NCBI GenBank assembly: GCA_963969595.1
Contig: OZ018409.1
Coordinates: 32,253,282 to 32,317,281, forward strand
Origin: Neckera pumila
Taxonomy: Eukaryota > Streptophyta > Bryopsida > Hypnales > Neckeraceae
DNA length: 64,000 nucleotides
Direction: 5' to 3'
Below, piece by piece: positions 1 to 11,810 of this stretch. Under the pieces are notes generated by a model, which made no database searches, was not told the origin of the DNA, and saw only the letters and a program-made list of their open reading frames with translations. The position numbers and the translations under genes were made by a program. Position 1 is the first letter of the stretch. Every line of letters begins with the position of its first letter.

Positions 1-150
1 TCATTTCTATTGCAAAAATAAAAATAAAAATAAATTGCATATCTATCCATAAAATTTTGTACTAGACTAGTGTAAGAATGTGTGGAAGAAGTTTTAGAAA
101 CTTTGATTGTATAGATTGCAAGATTTTTGCATTTAAAATCCTATCGATAA
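1..150. repeat. Fragment of the ~0.9-kb TTAA-flanked element family
   Basis: The stretch carries the subterminal block of this family: a 'catttctattgc' segment, then an A-rich run, then the 'agactagtgtaagaatgtgtg' type block and a 'gattgcaagat' block. The same blocks occur in the same order near 1080-1190, 22370-22500 and 41790-41920. The outer end is cut off by the window edge or lost. No coding capacity is visible. Confidence 0.6.
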
Positions 151-402
151 TAGTTAATATTCAGCACCCAAAATTCCCACTAGTTTTGGAGAAAACAAAA
201 GAAGATAAATAGAAAACTAATAAGCTTAAGTTTAGCTAAGCTAGAGGGGACAAAGGGATCTCTACGACAAAAAACTAAAATGGCTTAATCTCAAAAAAAA
301 AAAAACAAGGACAATGGAAAGGAAAAGCAAAACGAGGAAAAATAGATGGAAGAATGGCATGGGAGTGGGAGGACTTGGTCAAGGGTGCTACTAGGGTGTG
401 CA

Positions 403-611
403 CTGAAATACACTACAATACACCCAAATGGTTATTTAGTATGAGTGAATAAAAGAAGTAGGATTAGGATGCCCAGTCTGGCAATGCCTCAAGTGCACAC
501 CACAAATGTTACAGCGCCACAACTGCAATTGGGATTGAATAGGGATGTCTCGAGGGATGTCTTTGAGATAAATAGTTTAGATCATACTAAATAACCATTT
601 CAGTGTAGCAA
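403..611. repeat. Small foldback element
   Basis: The left part (near 430-445) reads ggttatttagtatga and the right part (near 582-597) reads its complement tcatactaaataacc. Both lie beside CACTGAAAT/ATTTCAGTG, so the segment has inverted ends. The rest of 151-1021 shows no gene. Confidence 0.5.
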
Positions 612-1021
612 CTAAGAGCTAGTTGAGATAAATTTTTTGGCCTTGGTTCTTGATTAAGAGCCATGACAATTAGCCAATATTGTCATCCATTGATTATCTC
701 CATTAGTATATAGTGAACTTAGAATGGCCCTTGGCAGGTTATTAAATCCATCCTATGAAGTGATTCTTGCAAGGTGGACCTACCCCTAGGAAAAACGCAT
801 AAATTTTTCATTTGCCACATATGATAAAATTCGCAAATTTTGAATTTGTACTTGCAATCAGAGGACCCAAATTAGCTAGAAGAGGTGAAGAATATAGAAT
901 TAACATGGCACAAATAGGAGACTTTTTTCTTACAATTACCCCACAAAACAAAATATTCACCCTGCAAGGCCCACTTTATAGGATGGTTTAGCATCTTGTA
1001 GATCCTTGGAGGTCAATTTAT

Positions 1022-1735
1022 TATCCCTGTAGTTCCAAGGTCATAATTCCATAAATCAACATTCAAAATTGCCATTTCTATTGCTCTTTTTTTTAATTTT
1101 GCATATCTAATCATAAGATCTTGTAGTAGACTAGTATAAGAATGTGTGCAAGAAGTTTCAAAAACTTTGACTATGTAGATTGCAAGACATTTGTATTCAA
1201 AGTGAAAGAAAATAAGTTTTTTTGCACCTTGCTCAATTAGATTATTTAGTATAAAGATTACATTGAATTGTCTAGAGATTACATACTAATCTCAATGGTA
1301 AGATTGTTCTAGCAAAACCTTGCACATGAAATTTTTTTATTTGAAATATTGTAAAAATTGAGTTCAAAATCAATCCTACAAGTTATTTATTTTAGAATAT
1401 ACTTTGATTGCTCACAAAACAAGATTGTCCATAATGTTCACATAACAAATCCAAATGGAATGATGAAAGTATCCCATATAAATAAACTGATACATTCTAT
1501 GAAAAATAATTTTTTCATTATTTATTTAAGTTTTTGTAGGTTTTTTGTTTTTGCCCACCAAATTAGAATTTAGGCTTATTTGTGCCATAGCTTTTGCTCC
1601 CCGACATCGATTGAAATTAAATTGAATTCCCAAAAATTTATTATATTTTTCTATCGTCAAAAAAAGTTTCAAAAAAACACAAAAAAAATATTGAGATTGT
1701 AGAACCCTATCCAAAATCCATTTTTTCTTCTACAA
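1022..1735. mobile_element. TTAA-family miniature element, one end missing
   Basis: The left end reads ATCCCTGTAGTTCCAAGG, a diverged form of the CCCCTAAAGTCCC terminus of the intact copy at 37465-38384. The internal blocks (gccatttctattgc; aagatcttgtagtag; agattgttctagcaaaacc; acaagattgtcc; catagcttttgctccccga) follow the family order up to accctatccaaaatcc. The right terminus and its TTAA are not recognisable. There is no open reading frame of note. Confidence 0.6.
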
Positions 1736-2339
1736 GGGCAAATTCTAAAACATAGATTTGATAATTTACTATTCTCTTTAACTCATCTTCTCTCCCTTTT
1801 CACTCTCTTGTTACCCTTTTTTTTCTTCTCAACTCTTAAAAAAGTGTTAACAACTAAAATGCCAAGAAAGAAAAGATAACACTTGTAACCAAGAAGAATG
1901 CAAAATTTATTTTTAAAGCAATAGTCAATAGTAAAAAATAGAAAATTCTATATAAATGACCATGTATTTTAGTGTGTTGAGACTTGGATTTGGTTACGGT
2001 TGTCTTTGTTAAATTTTATCCTTTAGGTGTCAAAACATAAATTTTCAAAAGTATAAAACTTGCAAACCTACTACAGATGATACATTACACTTCACACCCA
2101 TTCAATTATCCCTATCTTCCTCAACCAATATCCAAAGAGGAGTCTTAAGCTCCCCTAATCATAATATGCACCAATCTCCCATTTCAACTTCGATATGCCT
2201 AGACTTTCAAAAGTAGATTTTTTAGCCATTTTCAAAGGTGAAATTTTGTCTTTCAACATTAGTTGTAAAAAAAAAGTTTGGAATGTTGACTTGCAATTTC
2301 AGATGACTTTGACCACCATTTGTGGAAAAGTTTTGTATT
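1736..2339. other. AT-rich spacer without a recognisable gene
   Basis: Low-GC sequence with short homopolymer runs. No reading frame, hairpin or repeat that I can name. Confidence 0.5.
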
Positions 2340-2770
2340 CCAAACTTTGAAATTAAAAAAAATTATATTGAATAATTAAGTTGAAGGTTTATAACAAAAT
2401 TTAAGAAAAAAATGACTTAATTTTCATTCTTTAAAAAAATGTTAAATAGAAGTAGATCTAAGATAGAACAAAAAAAACCATTGTTAATATCTCTAAAATG
2501 GAATTGAAACACAATAATTCCAACAATGAGATTATTTTAGCAAGCAAAATTAACCTTGTCAAACTCTTTCTTTTTTGAAAAAATTGTGAAAATTGCATTT
2601 AAAAATGAATCCTACAAGGTATATGTTTAAGAACTCAAAATGCTTAGATTGGCCAAAAAAAATATTGTTCATAACTTTCTCATAACTAGTTCAAATAAAA
2701 TAAATTAAAATTTCAGATGTAGACAAAAATGTAATTTTCTTTTTAAATTGAAAATTTTCTTTAGACCTTT
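2340..2770. repeat. Internal fragment of the TTAA-flanked family
   Basis: It contains the family blocks 'gaagtagatctaagatagaac', 'tctctaaaatggaattgaaac', 'gagattattttagcaagca' and 'gaatcctacaagg', in the order seen at 22600-22830 and 42110-42270. Neither terminus is present. Confidence 0.55.
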
Positions 2771-4595
2771 TGTAATATTTTTTGTGCTATCCATTGACCT
2801 AAGTTTTCACCTTATTGTACCATAATATACCAGTACCCTCTAAATTATTGAACATTTTTAAAGCAAAGTCTTCAAAATCTATAATGTACAAATGTTAAAG
2901 AACTAATACAAGAAACTACAAAAAAATCAATAGACAAAAAAACGTATTTTTGTGTACTTGGGATGTGTTTGCATTCATCTATTATTCAAAATTTGAACAT
3001 CTCCTATGGTCTTTAAGGGCTTCAAAATCTCATGTTCAAAGGGCTCGCATTTTAGACAAGAAATGGATTTGAAAATATTTGACAATTAGGTGCACACTTT
3101 AGATCAAAGAAGAAGAGGCATTGTGTTGATAAAAGTTATATGCAAAGAATTTGAAATATGACCTTATTTGAAAAGTCAACTAATGCTACATGGACAAAGC
3201 TTGTTGTAATGAAGTAGTATGCCCTCTCAATGAATTAAAGTTTGGTAGAATGACTCTAAAACATAAAAGATTTTTTATTTGAACCATGAAAAAATTATTT
3301 TTGGAAATTTAAAATAAAAAATAGTGGTATGTATTTTTTGAATTATTTTCCACAAAATTGACCAAACAACTATGACATCTATTTTTAATATATGGTTGAG
3401 GACCATGAGGTTATAATGTAACACATATAGGGAGCTACATAGGAAATGTGTTGAAGAGGCGATATTGCGACAATGTAGGTCACTCTTGGAGATGGAAGCC
3501 TGCATGTTGTAGTAGCAAAGTCCCATTCCAATTGAAATTGGTCCCAATCAAAATAGGCCACACTTCAGGCACCTTAGGCCAATCTACTTTGTACTTCCAA
3601 TTTGTACCTTTCATTTGATGTAATCCCAACAAAACCAAAAGTCTGCCACCACATCTTGCTTACTTCCGTAATCTTCTTTTCTACTGAGATATGTGGGAGC
3701 TAGGGTTCCCTTCCGTCCCCTTGCAATTCTTGCAGTGCACTTGATATTCGACCTCCATTATTGCGCTTGACATTTTGCATTTGATTTATAACTAATCCTT
3801 GCAATGTGCCACTTTGACATGTCGCAGTCGCTTTCAAATGCAATTGTAACATGTCTAGAATTGTTGGCCTTAGATTGTTTTCCGTTGCCCTTAGATTACT
3901 CTTTAGTGTTGTTGTGCACCTTGTTCAAACACAAGGTTGAGAGAAATTGGCCTTGTCCAGTTGATGTCAGTCTCTTGCATTGCCGACGGGAACATCCAAC
4001 TTCCTTTTCATGCTTCCAAAGATTTCTTCTTCTTCCAAATGTGTGATGCAAGTTCCAACACCTTCAACTCAAGGTAATGTGTATAGCGCCTCTACAATTT
4101 TCTTAGAGTATTCTTTAATTTGTCTTACACCTCTCAGCTTTAATTCCTCCTTCGGTGGACCGGATCCAAATACATGGCCTCTCGAGTATGCACAGTAGTT
4201 TATCATTTGCATCTACGCACGGATTACAGTCATCACAAGTGGCGCCAAACAAATTGTTTTGTTAGTTGCTAGACATTTGAAGCCACTTATTATGGACTAT
4301 TTTTGACAAACTACATGAAGGCATGTCCCCCATCTCCTCCAAACTCAAATCCTAGAAACCCATCCAAAAAAAACATGACTTTAAACATTCAACTTCATAC
4401 ATCAGAGCCAACAATAAATGTGAGTTGGAACAAGTAAGTTCACATGAGATGAAGGACATTCAAGGACAATCAAATAAAAAATTATACTACTCTATAAATA
4501 AGCATTGCAAAAAGTAGCCAACTTCACGCTAACGCAAGAAACCAATTCCTAGTGCTATCCCTTGAATTTAATTTTTTTAAATTTTTTTTCTCCAG
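2771..4595. other. No recognisable gene; possible decayed downstream part of the 4.9-5.7 kb pseudogene
   Basis: Base composition becomes less AT-rich from about 3560 to 4250. The short reading frames there match nothing I recognise. Because the neighbouring minus-strand pseudogene would continue towards lower coordinates, this part could be its decayed 3' end; that is a guess. Confidence 0.35.
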
Positions 4596-4694
4596 AATAA
4601 CCAAAAATGGGGGTACTGCAATGGAGCACAAAAGCATCCACTGGATCCAAGCAATGTTTTTGTGCTCCATTGCGGTACCCCCGGTTTTAGTTAC
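4596..4694. repeat. Near-perfect ~97-bp palindrome (miniature element or hairpin RNA source)
   Basis: The left arm (gggggtactgcaatggagca, near 4609-4628) is matched by the right arm (tgctccattgcggtaccccc, near 4662-4681) with about one mismatch. The match extends outward through caaaaatggg/cccggttttag and inward through caaaagcat/atgtttttg. The loop is about 18 bases and contains tggatcca. TAA precedes the left arm and TTA follows the right arm, which fits a tiny inverted-repeat transposon. A transcript would fold into a hairpin of pre-microRNA size. Confidence 0.65.
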
Positions 4695-4859
4695 TGCAAA
4701 AAAATAAAATATTTGGGAAACCATTTGAAGTTCTGGGTACCCATGAATCCTTGCTTGAACTCAAGCATGCATACTTCAAACCAAATATGAACAAAAATTC
4801 TTTTGTGCACTCAATTTTTTCAAGAAAAAACAAAATGAACAAATTCAAATAAAACATGT

Positions 4860-5710
4860 ATTTACCATTTGATGAAGCCTCTTCATTGACGGAACTTGAA
4901 ATGCCAAAACGCAAGCCAGTGGTCCAAGTGATGAAGCGTATTTTTAGTGGCAGCTCCTAATGATAACTACCATGATCAAATCACAATAGAACATGTCTCT
5001 ACCTTGTCCATAGTCTTTGCATCTCCGTATTGTTTGCATAGTGTATTGTGTTGCTGCTGAAATGCTTGCTTGATGTGCTTCTAAGTGTTTTTTTGAAGAC
5101 AAATATTCCAATGTAACAAAAGTGTCTTCTCTCGATTCTCCATTTTGTCATTGGCAAAACCACTGCTATAGACATTACAAATTGCATTTCAATTTATCAT
5201 AGCGCTATCTGCCATGAATCCCTTGAAGTTTGGGTGATCTACTTTGTGTTGTGACATTACAATGTTTAAGCAACCCCAAAATTGCATTTGAAACTCGATG
5301 TCTTTGGATTGCATATTGCATGTTAAAATGTTCATCAACTTCTTGTATACAAAATAGTCCATGTAGTAAGCTATTGTGGTCCACTCCTTCACATGCTTCA
5401 CATGGTCAAATATCATTTACACATTCTGCAAATATTCCTTAGGTTGCATGCGCCTCACCAGGTCCACTCCACTTCTAGGACCTTTGGTGAGCATCTTGAA
5501 ATGTACACCTTCTAATACTTCTAGCCAGAGAAGACACTGTCATGAATGAATTCAAACTTTGACTCTTTCTTTATGGTCAGGATGTTGTTGATGACACATC
5601 CTTGATTGTTTGAGCAAAATGAAGATGTCACATTTCGTATATTTGAACTGCTCAAATATTAGAAGCAATCTATGACCTCTTCTAATTTCTCCCCCTTCAA
5701 CATCTCCTCC
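4860..5710 (-). pseudogene. Eroded gene of an uncharacterised 'GFMADSA' plant protein family (transposase-like?)
   Basis: Reading the minus strand from about 5700 downward gives consecutive coding-looking blocks joined only across stops and frame changes: CSNNQGCVINNILTIKKESK, then VHFKMLTKGPRSGVDLVRRM, then KEWTTIAYYMDYFVYKKLMN, CNMQSKDIEFQMQFWGCLNI, NFKGFMADSAM, MENREKTLLLHW and QHNTLCKQYGDAKTMDK. The last is followed by a plausible GT donor (GACAAG|GTAGAG). A further block, WLAFWHFKFRQ-stop-RGFIKW, lies near 4862-4905. From memory these match a protein family found repeatedly in non-seed plants and streptophyte algae. The 'KGFMADSA...ENRE...HW' run looks like a transposase core, but I cannot name a catalytic triad. 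At least three in-frame stops and one or more frameshifts make it non-functional. No transposon ends could be assigned. Confidence 0.65.
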
Positions 5711-6043
5711 TCTCCCTCTCCATTGTGAAGTAGATAGTTTGTAAGGAAACCTTTGCTAGTAGGGTGTTCAAGTTCAAGAAAAAGCTATCAGATGAATCCC
5801 AACCTGCCAGTCCTGTCCCATGACCACGACATTGTTTTCTTCAAACATATCTATTTGATGCTCGTTCAAAGGTGTCTGGAAGACTTAATTTCCATATAAT
5901 CAAAATTGCATGCATTTGTCTACTGATTCTCACTTATTATTGTTTAGAACTATAGGTGACAAAATGTAAATAGTGAAATTTTTTTATGCCACCGACAAGG
6001 TCTTGTTTGAAAAATTTTAGGTTTCTATGTGCAAGCCAAATCA
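5711..6043. other. Upstream side of the eroded minus-strand gene, no clear coding
   Basis: It may hold decayed 5' exons of the 4860-5710 pseudogene, but I could not find a convincing block. The last ~40 bases lead into a CACTA-type terminus. Confidence 0.35.
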
Positions 6044-6180
6044 CTACAAGGGAGTAGTGTCAATTCGGACATTTTTTTGTCAATTTTTTGTCAATTTGGA
6101 CATTATTTTGCCAATTTTTGGTCAATTCGGACATTTTAGTCAATTAGGACGTGTCAATTCAGACACTGTTTTCTTGTAGT
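6044..6180. mobile_element. 137-bp CACTA-type miniature element
   Basis: It begins CACTACAAG and ends CTTGTAGTG, and AAT lies directly outside both ends. A 3-bp target duplication is the rule for CACTA transposons. The interior consists of 'gtcaatt(c/t)ggaca' repeats at about 20-40 bp spacing, like the subterminal binding-site repeats of the superfamily. It has no coding capacity. Confidence 0.75.
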
Positions 6181-6840
6181 GAATCCATTCCACCCGGCAA
6201 GTCGCATGACTTGACCAAAAGTGATGGTAGCACAAGCTACCCCCACAATCCCATTCAAAACCAAAAGGGGTCATGGAGGTAGCCCGCGGTACTCCCACTT
6301 TTGGTCATTACATGACTTGACCAAAAGTGGTCATGGAGGTAGCTCGCGGTACTCCCACTTTTGGTCACATTTTTTGGGCATCACATGACTTGACCAAAAG
6401 TGGAGGTAACACGCACTACCCCCACTATTAGTCAAGTCATGCGACGCCCAAAAAATGTAACCAAGAGTGAGAGTATAGCTAGCTAACTCCATGACCCTTT
6501 TTAAATCCAAATGGGGGCGGGGGAATAGCTCGCACTACCTCCACTATTAGTCAAGTCATGCGACGCCCAAAAAATGTAACCAAGAGTGAGAGTATAGCTA
6601 GCTAACTCCATGACCCTTTTTAAATCCAAATGGGGGCGGGGGAATAGCTCGCACTACCTCCACTTTTGGTCAAGTCATGCAACGCCGAAAAAATGTGACT
6701 GAAAGTGGGAGTATGCGAGCTACTTCCACGACCTCTTTCGGATCCGAATGGGGTTGTGGAGGTACATTGCGTTACACCCACTTTTGGTCAAGTCATGCGA
6801 CGCCCAAAAAATGTGACCAAAAGTGGGAGTATCCCATCAA
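6181..6840. repeat. Tandem repeat array, ~119-bp period, with inverted sub-units
   Basis: The block gtcaagtcatgcgacgccca starts at 6431, 6550, 6669 (one base changed) and 6787, a 118-119 bp period. The first two copies are identical over more than 100 bases. Before them (6190-6400) the same words appear inverted (catgacttgaccaaaagtgg), so the block is a tandem array joined to an inverted copy of itself. Confidence 0.8.
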
Positions 6841-6894
6841 TCTTTCCTCAATCTTTTAAGTAGGTACTAAATGTTTACAAAATATTTCATTTAA

Positions 6895-7806
6895 CCCCTA
6901 AAGTTCCGTGACTATGTAATCACCAAAAACACTCCAAAATTGCCATTTCTAATACAACTACCAAATTTTTGGAAAAAAAAAATTTTTGACACATGTAACC
7001 ATAGGATCTTGTAGTATGATGTATTAACAACGTGTGGTAAAAATTTCAGAAAATTCCACCATGAAGATCAAAAGATATAAGCATTCAAAGTCTCCAAAAC
7101 CATTTTTTCAATCCTGCGAAAAAACGGGCAGCTGGACTTCACAAGCTCATTTTTCAATGAAAAATGTCCAAAATGGTGGTGCTTCTTTGAATTCAATTTT
7201 GTAAATAAGTTGGCAATATGCTTGAAATTTTTCGCATCATTTGGAATTGTATAACATATAGGAAAAAAGTAGTAAGAAGAAAGAAGTAGATAATGAATCA
7301 AAATACTAAATTGTTAAGAATTTTGTTTATGAATTAAAAAAGTGCCAATCCCAAAGGTTGAAATGTTTTAATAATCAATCTACATCCTAGGATTTTATTT
7401 TTCTTCAAAAATATTGAAAACTGAGTCAAATAAATGATTACAATGTTTTTTTTATAGTAGAGAATTTATAACTGCCCGCAAACTAAAAAACCTCATAACT
7501 TTTGACTCAATGATTGGAATGGAATGATTCAAACCTTTCCACAAATTTGGAATTGGTTTTCTACAATTTCTAAAAAAATTGTTTTTTCAAGATTTGCCCA
7601 AACTACCCGCTTGGTGAAAAAAGTAACATATTAGGCCATAACTTTTGCCTCGTATTTCCAAATGTCATGAAATTTAATGCACATGAAAGATATTCCTCAT
7701 TCCCAAGTTCTATTAAAATTTCAGCCCAAAATATTTAAACTTCTAGTCACGGGTACCTGCCCAAAATTTCTATAATGCCAAAAAACGCATGCTAGTCCTT
7801 TAGGGG
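6895..7806. mobile_element. TTAA-flanked miniature element, copy A (912 bp)
   Basis: TTAA at 6891-6894 and 7807-7810 encloses CCCCTAAAGTTCC on the left and its inverted counterpart CCTTTAGGGG on the right. Internal family blocks include ccataggatcttgtagtatg, 'tcataacttttgactc' and 'ggccataacttttgcctcg'. No transposase is encoded, so it would depend on an enzyme from elsewhere. Confidence 0.8.
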
Positions 7807-7810
7807 TTAA

Positions 7811-8348
7811 TTACTTTGCTACCTATTGATTTCATCCAATCTTAGTTCTATTATGGGTTGTGGTGTATTGCATACTTGCAATTGTATGAATAGTGAAAAG
7901 TACAATTAATTGATGTAACCAGATTTTAGTTTTACTTAGAAGATATCAAAGTAAACAATGAGGCCTTTGTATTATATTACATTTATATTATGTTTTTGAT
8001 AGAGGCATATTTCTATTTGCATTTTGCATATATTGATTTTAGTCATTTCTATCCTCTTATTCCTTTGAAAAATTCTCTTAAAGTGCATTGATTTCAATCT
8101 TAGACATAAATGATATAATTGACATGAGTTGGGAATCTGTACTATTAGTTGCATTTTGTAACAATATTCATGATTTTTTTTGGAGTATTTTAAAATTAGA
8201 AAAAAATTAATTAATTTTTTAGAAAATATGATTAATGTGTACACCTTTCAGATGAATGTAACCATTGCACCAAAGGAAAAGTCTAGGAAAATTTTCTAAG
8301 TAAGAAAACTAGAAAAGTGCCAAAACTCAAGAAAATAGATATTGAGAT
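7811..8348. other. AT-rich spacer, no gene seen
   Basis: Very AT-rich. The short minus-strand reading frame here is low-complexity (K/I/N-rich) and has no recognisable motif. Confidence 0.5.
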
Positions 8349-8649
8349 CATTAGAGGGGATTTGGAGATCTTGGAGGGCTATGAATTCCCTTGCGTTCCC
8401 AGACTGCGGGAGTGCAACTGCAGCAGCTGGCTGACATGGCACAGCAATTGCCACGTTATTTTTGAAAAATTTAAAAATAAAAAAATTTTAAATTTAAATT
8501 TTTGCTTAAAATGATATTTTGGTAAAAGAAAAGAAAAAATTCTTTGGGAAAAAAAAATTCTAACACGCCCTACTGTCGTTCACTGAATCTAGCCAGATTG
8601 GGGAACGAGCCTAAAACGGCCCTCCAAGGCCCCTGAATCCCCTCTAATG
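8349..8649. mobile_element. CATTAGA-type miniature element, copy 1 (301 bp)
   Basis: The ends are CATTAGAGGGGATTTGGAG and the inverted GAATCCCCTCTAATG. The interior has 'cttggagggc', a run near 'gcagcagctggctgacatgg', a 'ctgaatctagccagattggg' block and 'ggccctccaaggcccc'. Three other copies lie at 22055, 38601 and 42961. A TA pair sits just inside each CAT/ATG end. No coding. Confidence 0.75.
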
Positions 8650-9989
8650 GTTTAAATAAGTTAGAAATAGGAATCAAATTTTAATAACTAAAATAAAAAT
8701 TGGCACTTTGTAACAACTTTGTGGAGATGGTCATTCACCAAAGGAACCACCAAAAATATGTTTTAGTATGTTTCAAAATGCAAGCTAAATGAAGCTCTTT
8801 TCTATGGACTTCTACAGCATATAAAATTAAGTATTTTAGACAATAACTATAAGTCTATTAAAAGGCCATCTCTTCCAAGTTTCAGCAAAAAATTTGATTT
8901 TTGGGGTACTACAATAGTACTAAAGAAACCCAAATTGGAATTTGTACCATAAAATTAGGGTGTGTATATATATATTAAAAAAAATTTGAAAATAGTAAGA
9001 ACATTATGCAAGGTGTATAATAGTCATAAGTACCTTACCTATAAATCTTGAGTCATTTGGAGCAAGTTGCAAAAGTTATACCCAAAAAGCACAAAAGATC
9101 GCAGGGTGTGACAAAAAATAGGACAAGTGTTTCTTGCAATCACCCTCTTGAAGGTTTGCAATTGTGCATGTGACTTGTAGAACAGCCACATTTTAGTCAC
9201 TTTCGTGGCCAAAAGAATCGCAAGCAGAAGTAGCAAGTGTTTTCATCGAAGAGTTCTAGCATTGAATACAAATCTCAAATGCATTTTTCAAGCTCAATTT
9301 CTAGGCCTCAATTTGAAAAGTATTGTGATTGTGCTTTTAGTAGGACTATGGACAGGCATAAGGCAGTTTTCATTCACCTAATTTTAGACTCATGTATGTA
9401 AAGCTTATTTCTTCAAAGTTTTGCACTATTAATTTTTTAATGTCCATTTGCCTTCAAATTGTTTAAAAAAAAATTAATGGGATCTTCATACAAATTGACA
9501 ACACTACTATTGAGTACTTCAAAAATGTGGTGAAGAAAGACAACCTCAAGATCAATAGCACCCTTGCTTGAGCCAAAGTATCTTACAAAATATATTGACG
9601 GATACAAAATATATTGGCGGGTGTTTTTGAAATACCTCACGGTACCCACACTTTGGGTTTTGTCAAGAATTTTGTATATTTTTTCATGTTCCTTTTATGG
9701 TTCTTGTACAATGATACTTTTGATCTTTTTTTTGGAATTCCTTCTAGTGGTTGTTTAATCAATAGAAATGGCTTGTGTACAATAATGATGAATTCTAATT
9801 TCTGTTTGTTTTTTTAAGTTGCAATATTGTCACTAATGACTCTTTTTGTTTTTATTGTAATTACTTCAAGAATGAGCTTCTAGTGAAGTATGCTATTGCT
9901 TGAGAGGATCTTATTCCATACTTGTCCACATGGCTAAACTGAAGCTTGACAGAGTACATATATACCCGAGCCAACTTCAAATGTTCACA
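8650..9989. other. AT-rich spacer, no recognised gene
   Basis: Several short reading frames on both strands lack motifs and overlap one another. Coding-like composition begins only near 9990, with the next feature. Confidence 0.45.
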
Positions 9990-11640
9990 ACAACAAATTT
10001 CACATGGGGAAGGTAAACTTGGATTGTCCCATGACATTCACTCATTAGTCAAAGACAAAGCTCCAAAAGTCATTCGATGGCCTTGATGTCATTGACTTGG
10101 AGATTTCCAAGTTTTTTCATCTCACTGATACGCAGAACAAAAGGACCATTGTAATGAGGAGGATGGTTGCTAATAAGAGGAAGGAAGGCAAAGAATAAGA
10201 GATTCGAGCAAATAAGGAGGAAAAAGAAGCAAAGCGCTTGGTGAAGTTGGTTGAAAAGGAGGAGGCGGAAAAAGAAGAAAGATGAAGGGTAAAGGCAAGA
10301 AGATAGTTGAAGGCAATGGCTAGATTCTAATGTCTTTTATTGTAGACCAAGGCTCTCATAAACAAGTTGGATCTCACAGTGAAGTGAAGAAGAAGGTAGT
10401 GCTTTTGTAGTTGATAGAAGACATGATTACACAAGGTACACAAGTGATAGACAACGATGATGGTCATGAAGTCCACTTGGAGGAATTGATCTTGAGCATC
10501 TCCATTGTTGACGTCATGGATAACATGGATACCAAGGGATCATCATGCTACACCAAGGTGATGAACTTTTTGAAATATAGAAACTATTAGTATTTGAAAT
10601 TTGCCAATTGATTATGCAACTGAATGACATGAATTATTTTTATGGTAATTATTAATTGTTTGGAAAATTGTTTGTTTGTGGTTGTCGACAAAGAAGACTT
10701 GCATGTAATATGGTAAAGTGAACCGTCAATTGGGAATAGACCTCATGTTTTTCGAGTGCCAAGAAAATGCTTGTCCCAGAGGTGTTTATTCTGGCACATG
10801 CAGTGCTTGCGTAGAACTCAGATACAGAGTACAGATTCAAATGGCATATCTTTTTGCGAAAAAGCGTTTGCAGGACCATGGGTGCGTGGTTGTGTTTCAC
10901 TTATAGTGCACCACTTCAAAGGGCATCATTGCAGAATTGTATGAGATGTATCCCACATTGGTGAAGAAGATCAAGTGGTTGGGCATCAACCAAGTGCTCT
11001 TGATCTTAGCCTTCAACGTTACAAATACAATATGATCTTCTGAATTTGTCGTGATTTGAATGGCATTTGGGACTTCAAATTGTTTTATTTATTTCTGATG
11101 TGTATTTTGTTTCAATGCTTGCAGAATGATTGTCTTGCTGAAGGACCTTGGCAAAGAAAATTTAACTTATCTTTCAAGCGCATAGTGTCAATGAAGAAGG
11201 CAAAAGTGGACCTCCAAAGGGACAACACGTTGATTAACTACACTAATAAGGAAACCAAGTTGATGAATAAAGCAACATCAATGCCAAAGCAAGGGGCTCG
11301 CGAAAATGACACTAGGTTTTTCCAATTCCTCATAGAAAGAACAGCCAATGAAATAGATTTGGTTCTAGATTGCACAATATCTACGGGTAAGTTGCATAAC
11401 ATTTATCATAGATGCGTTGATTACAGTATGTCGCGGCATGGGGCGCAACATTGTAGCTTTAGAGGAGGATAAGGAGATTTTCAACACCCTCCTTCTACTC
11501 ATGAGGAAGACCACTATAGCCATGGTGACAGCTCAAGTCACAGAATCGCTGCCGACAGTTGTGGCTTCTCAAGATTTAGACACCATGATCGTGGTACGAC
11601 GGAAGTTTATTTGGAAGAATAGACCTAGTAAGTAAGTATA
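9990..11640 (+). pseudogene. Eroded multi-exon gene resembling a DNA N6-adenine/N4-cytosine methyltransferase
   Basis: Plus-strand coding-like blocks run in order. SFDGLDVIDLEISKFFHLTD (near 10070) is followed by a K/E-rich helix. After a possible intron ending ttgtag near 10344 comes an acidic block ending MDTKGSSCYTK, with ACCAAG|GTGATG as donor. Then LGIDLMFFECQEN (near 10725-10770) precedes VYSGTCSACVELRYRVQIQM and LFAKKRLQDHGCVVVFH. After an acceptor near 11136 come FFQFLIERTANEIDLVLDCT and, in another frame, CRGMGRNIVALEEDKEIF (near 11430). This order (DPP-type motif IV, then LIxRxxxxxDxVLDxxxxTG, then LGRxxxxxE) is the beta-class amino-methyltransferase layout. The DPP(Y/E) position reads ECQE and the TG motif is followed by a frame break, so catalysis is unlikely. 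It could be a transposon-borne gene or a decayed host gene. Confidence 0.6.
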
Positions 11641-11810
11641 TATGTTTCTAGCCGTAAAGGATTGATGTCAACAGATGCCACAATGAAGAAACAAAGTCTT
11701 TTCTTTAGTCTGGAGAATACTTTTCATCTTCTGATATATGCCAAGTAGATGGCATTGGTGTTTGCGGAGTTTTGTTGCTCTAAACTAAAACGCAAAAAAG
11801 ATGCATATGC

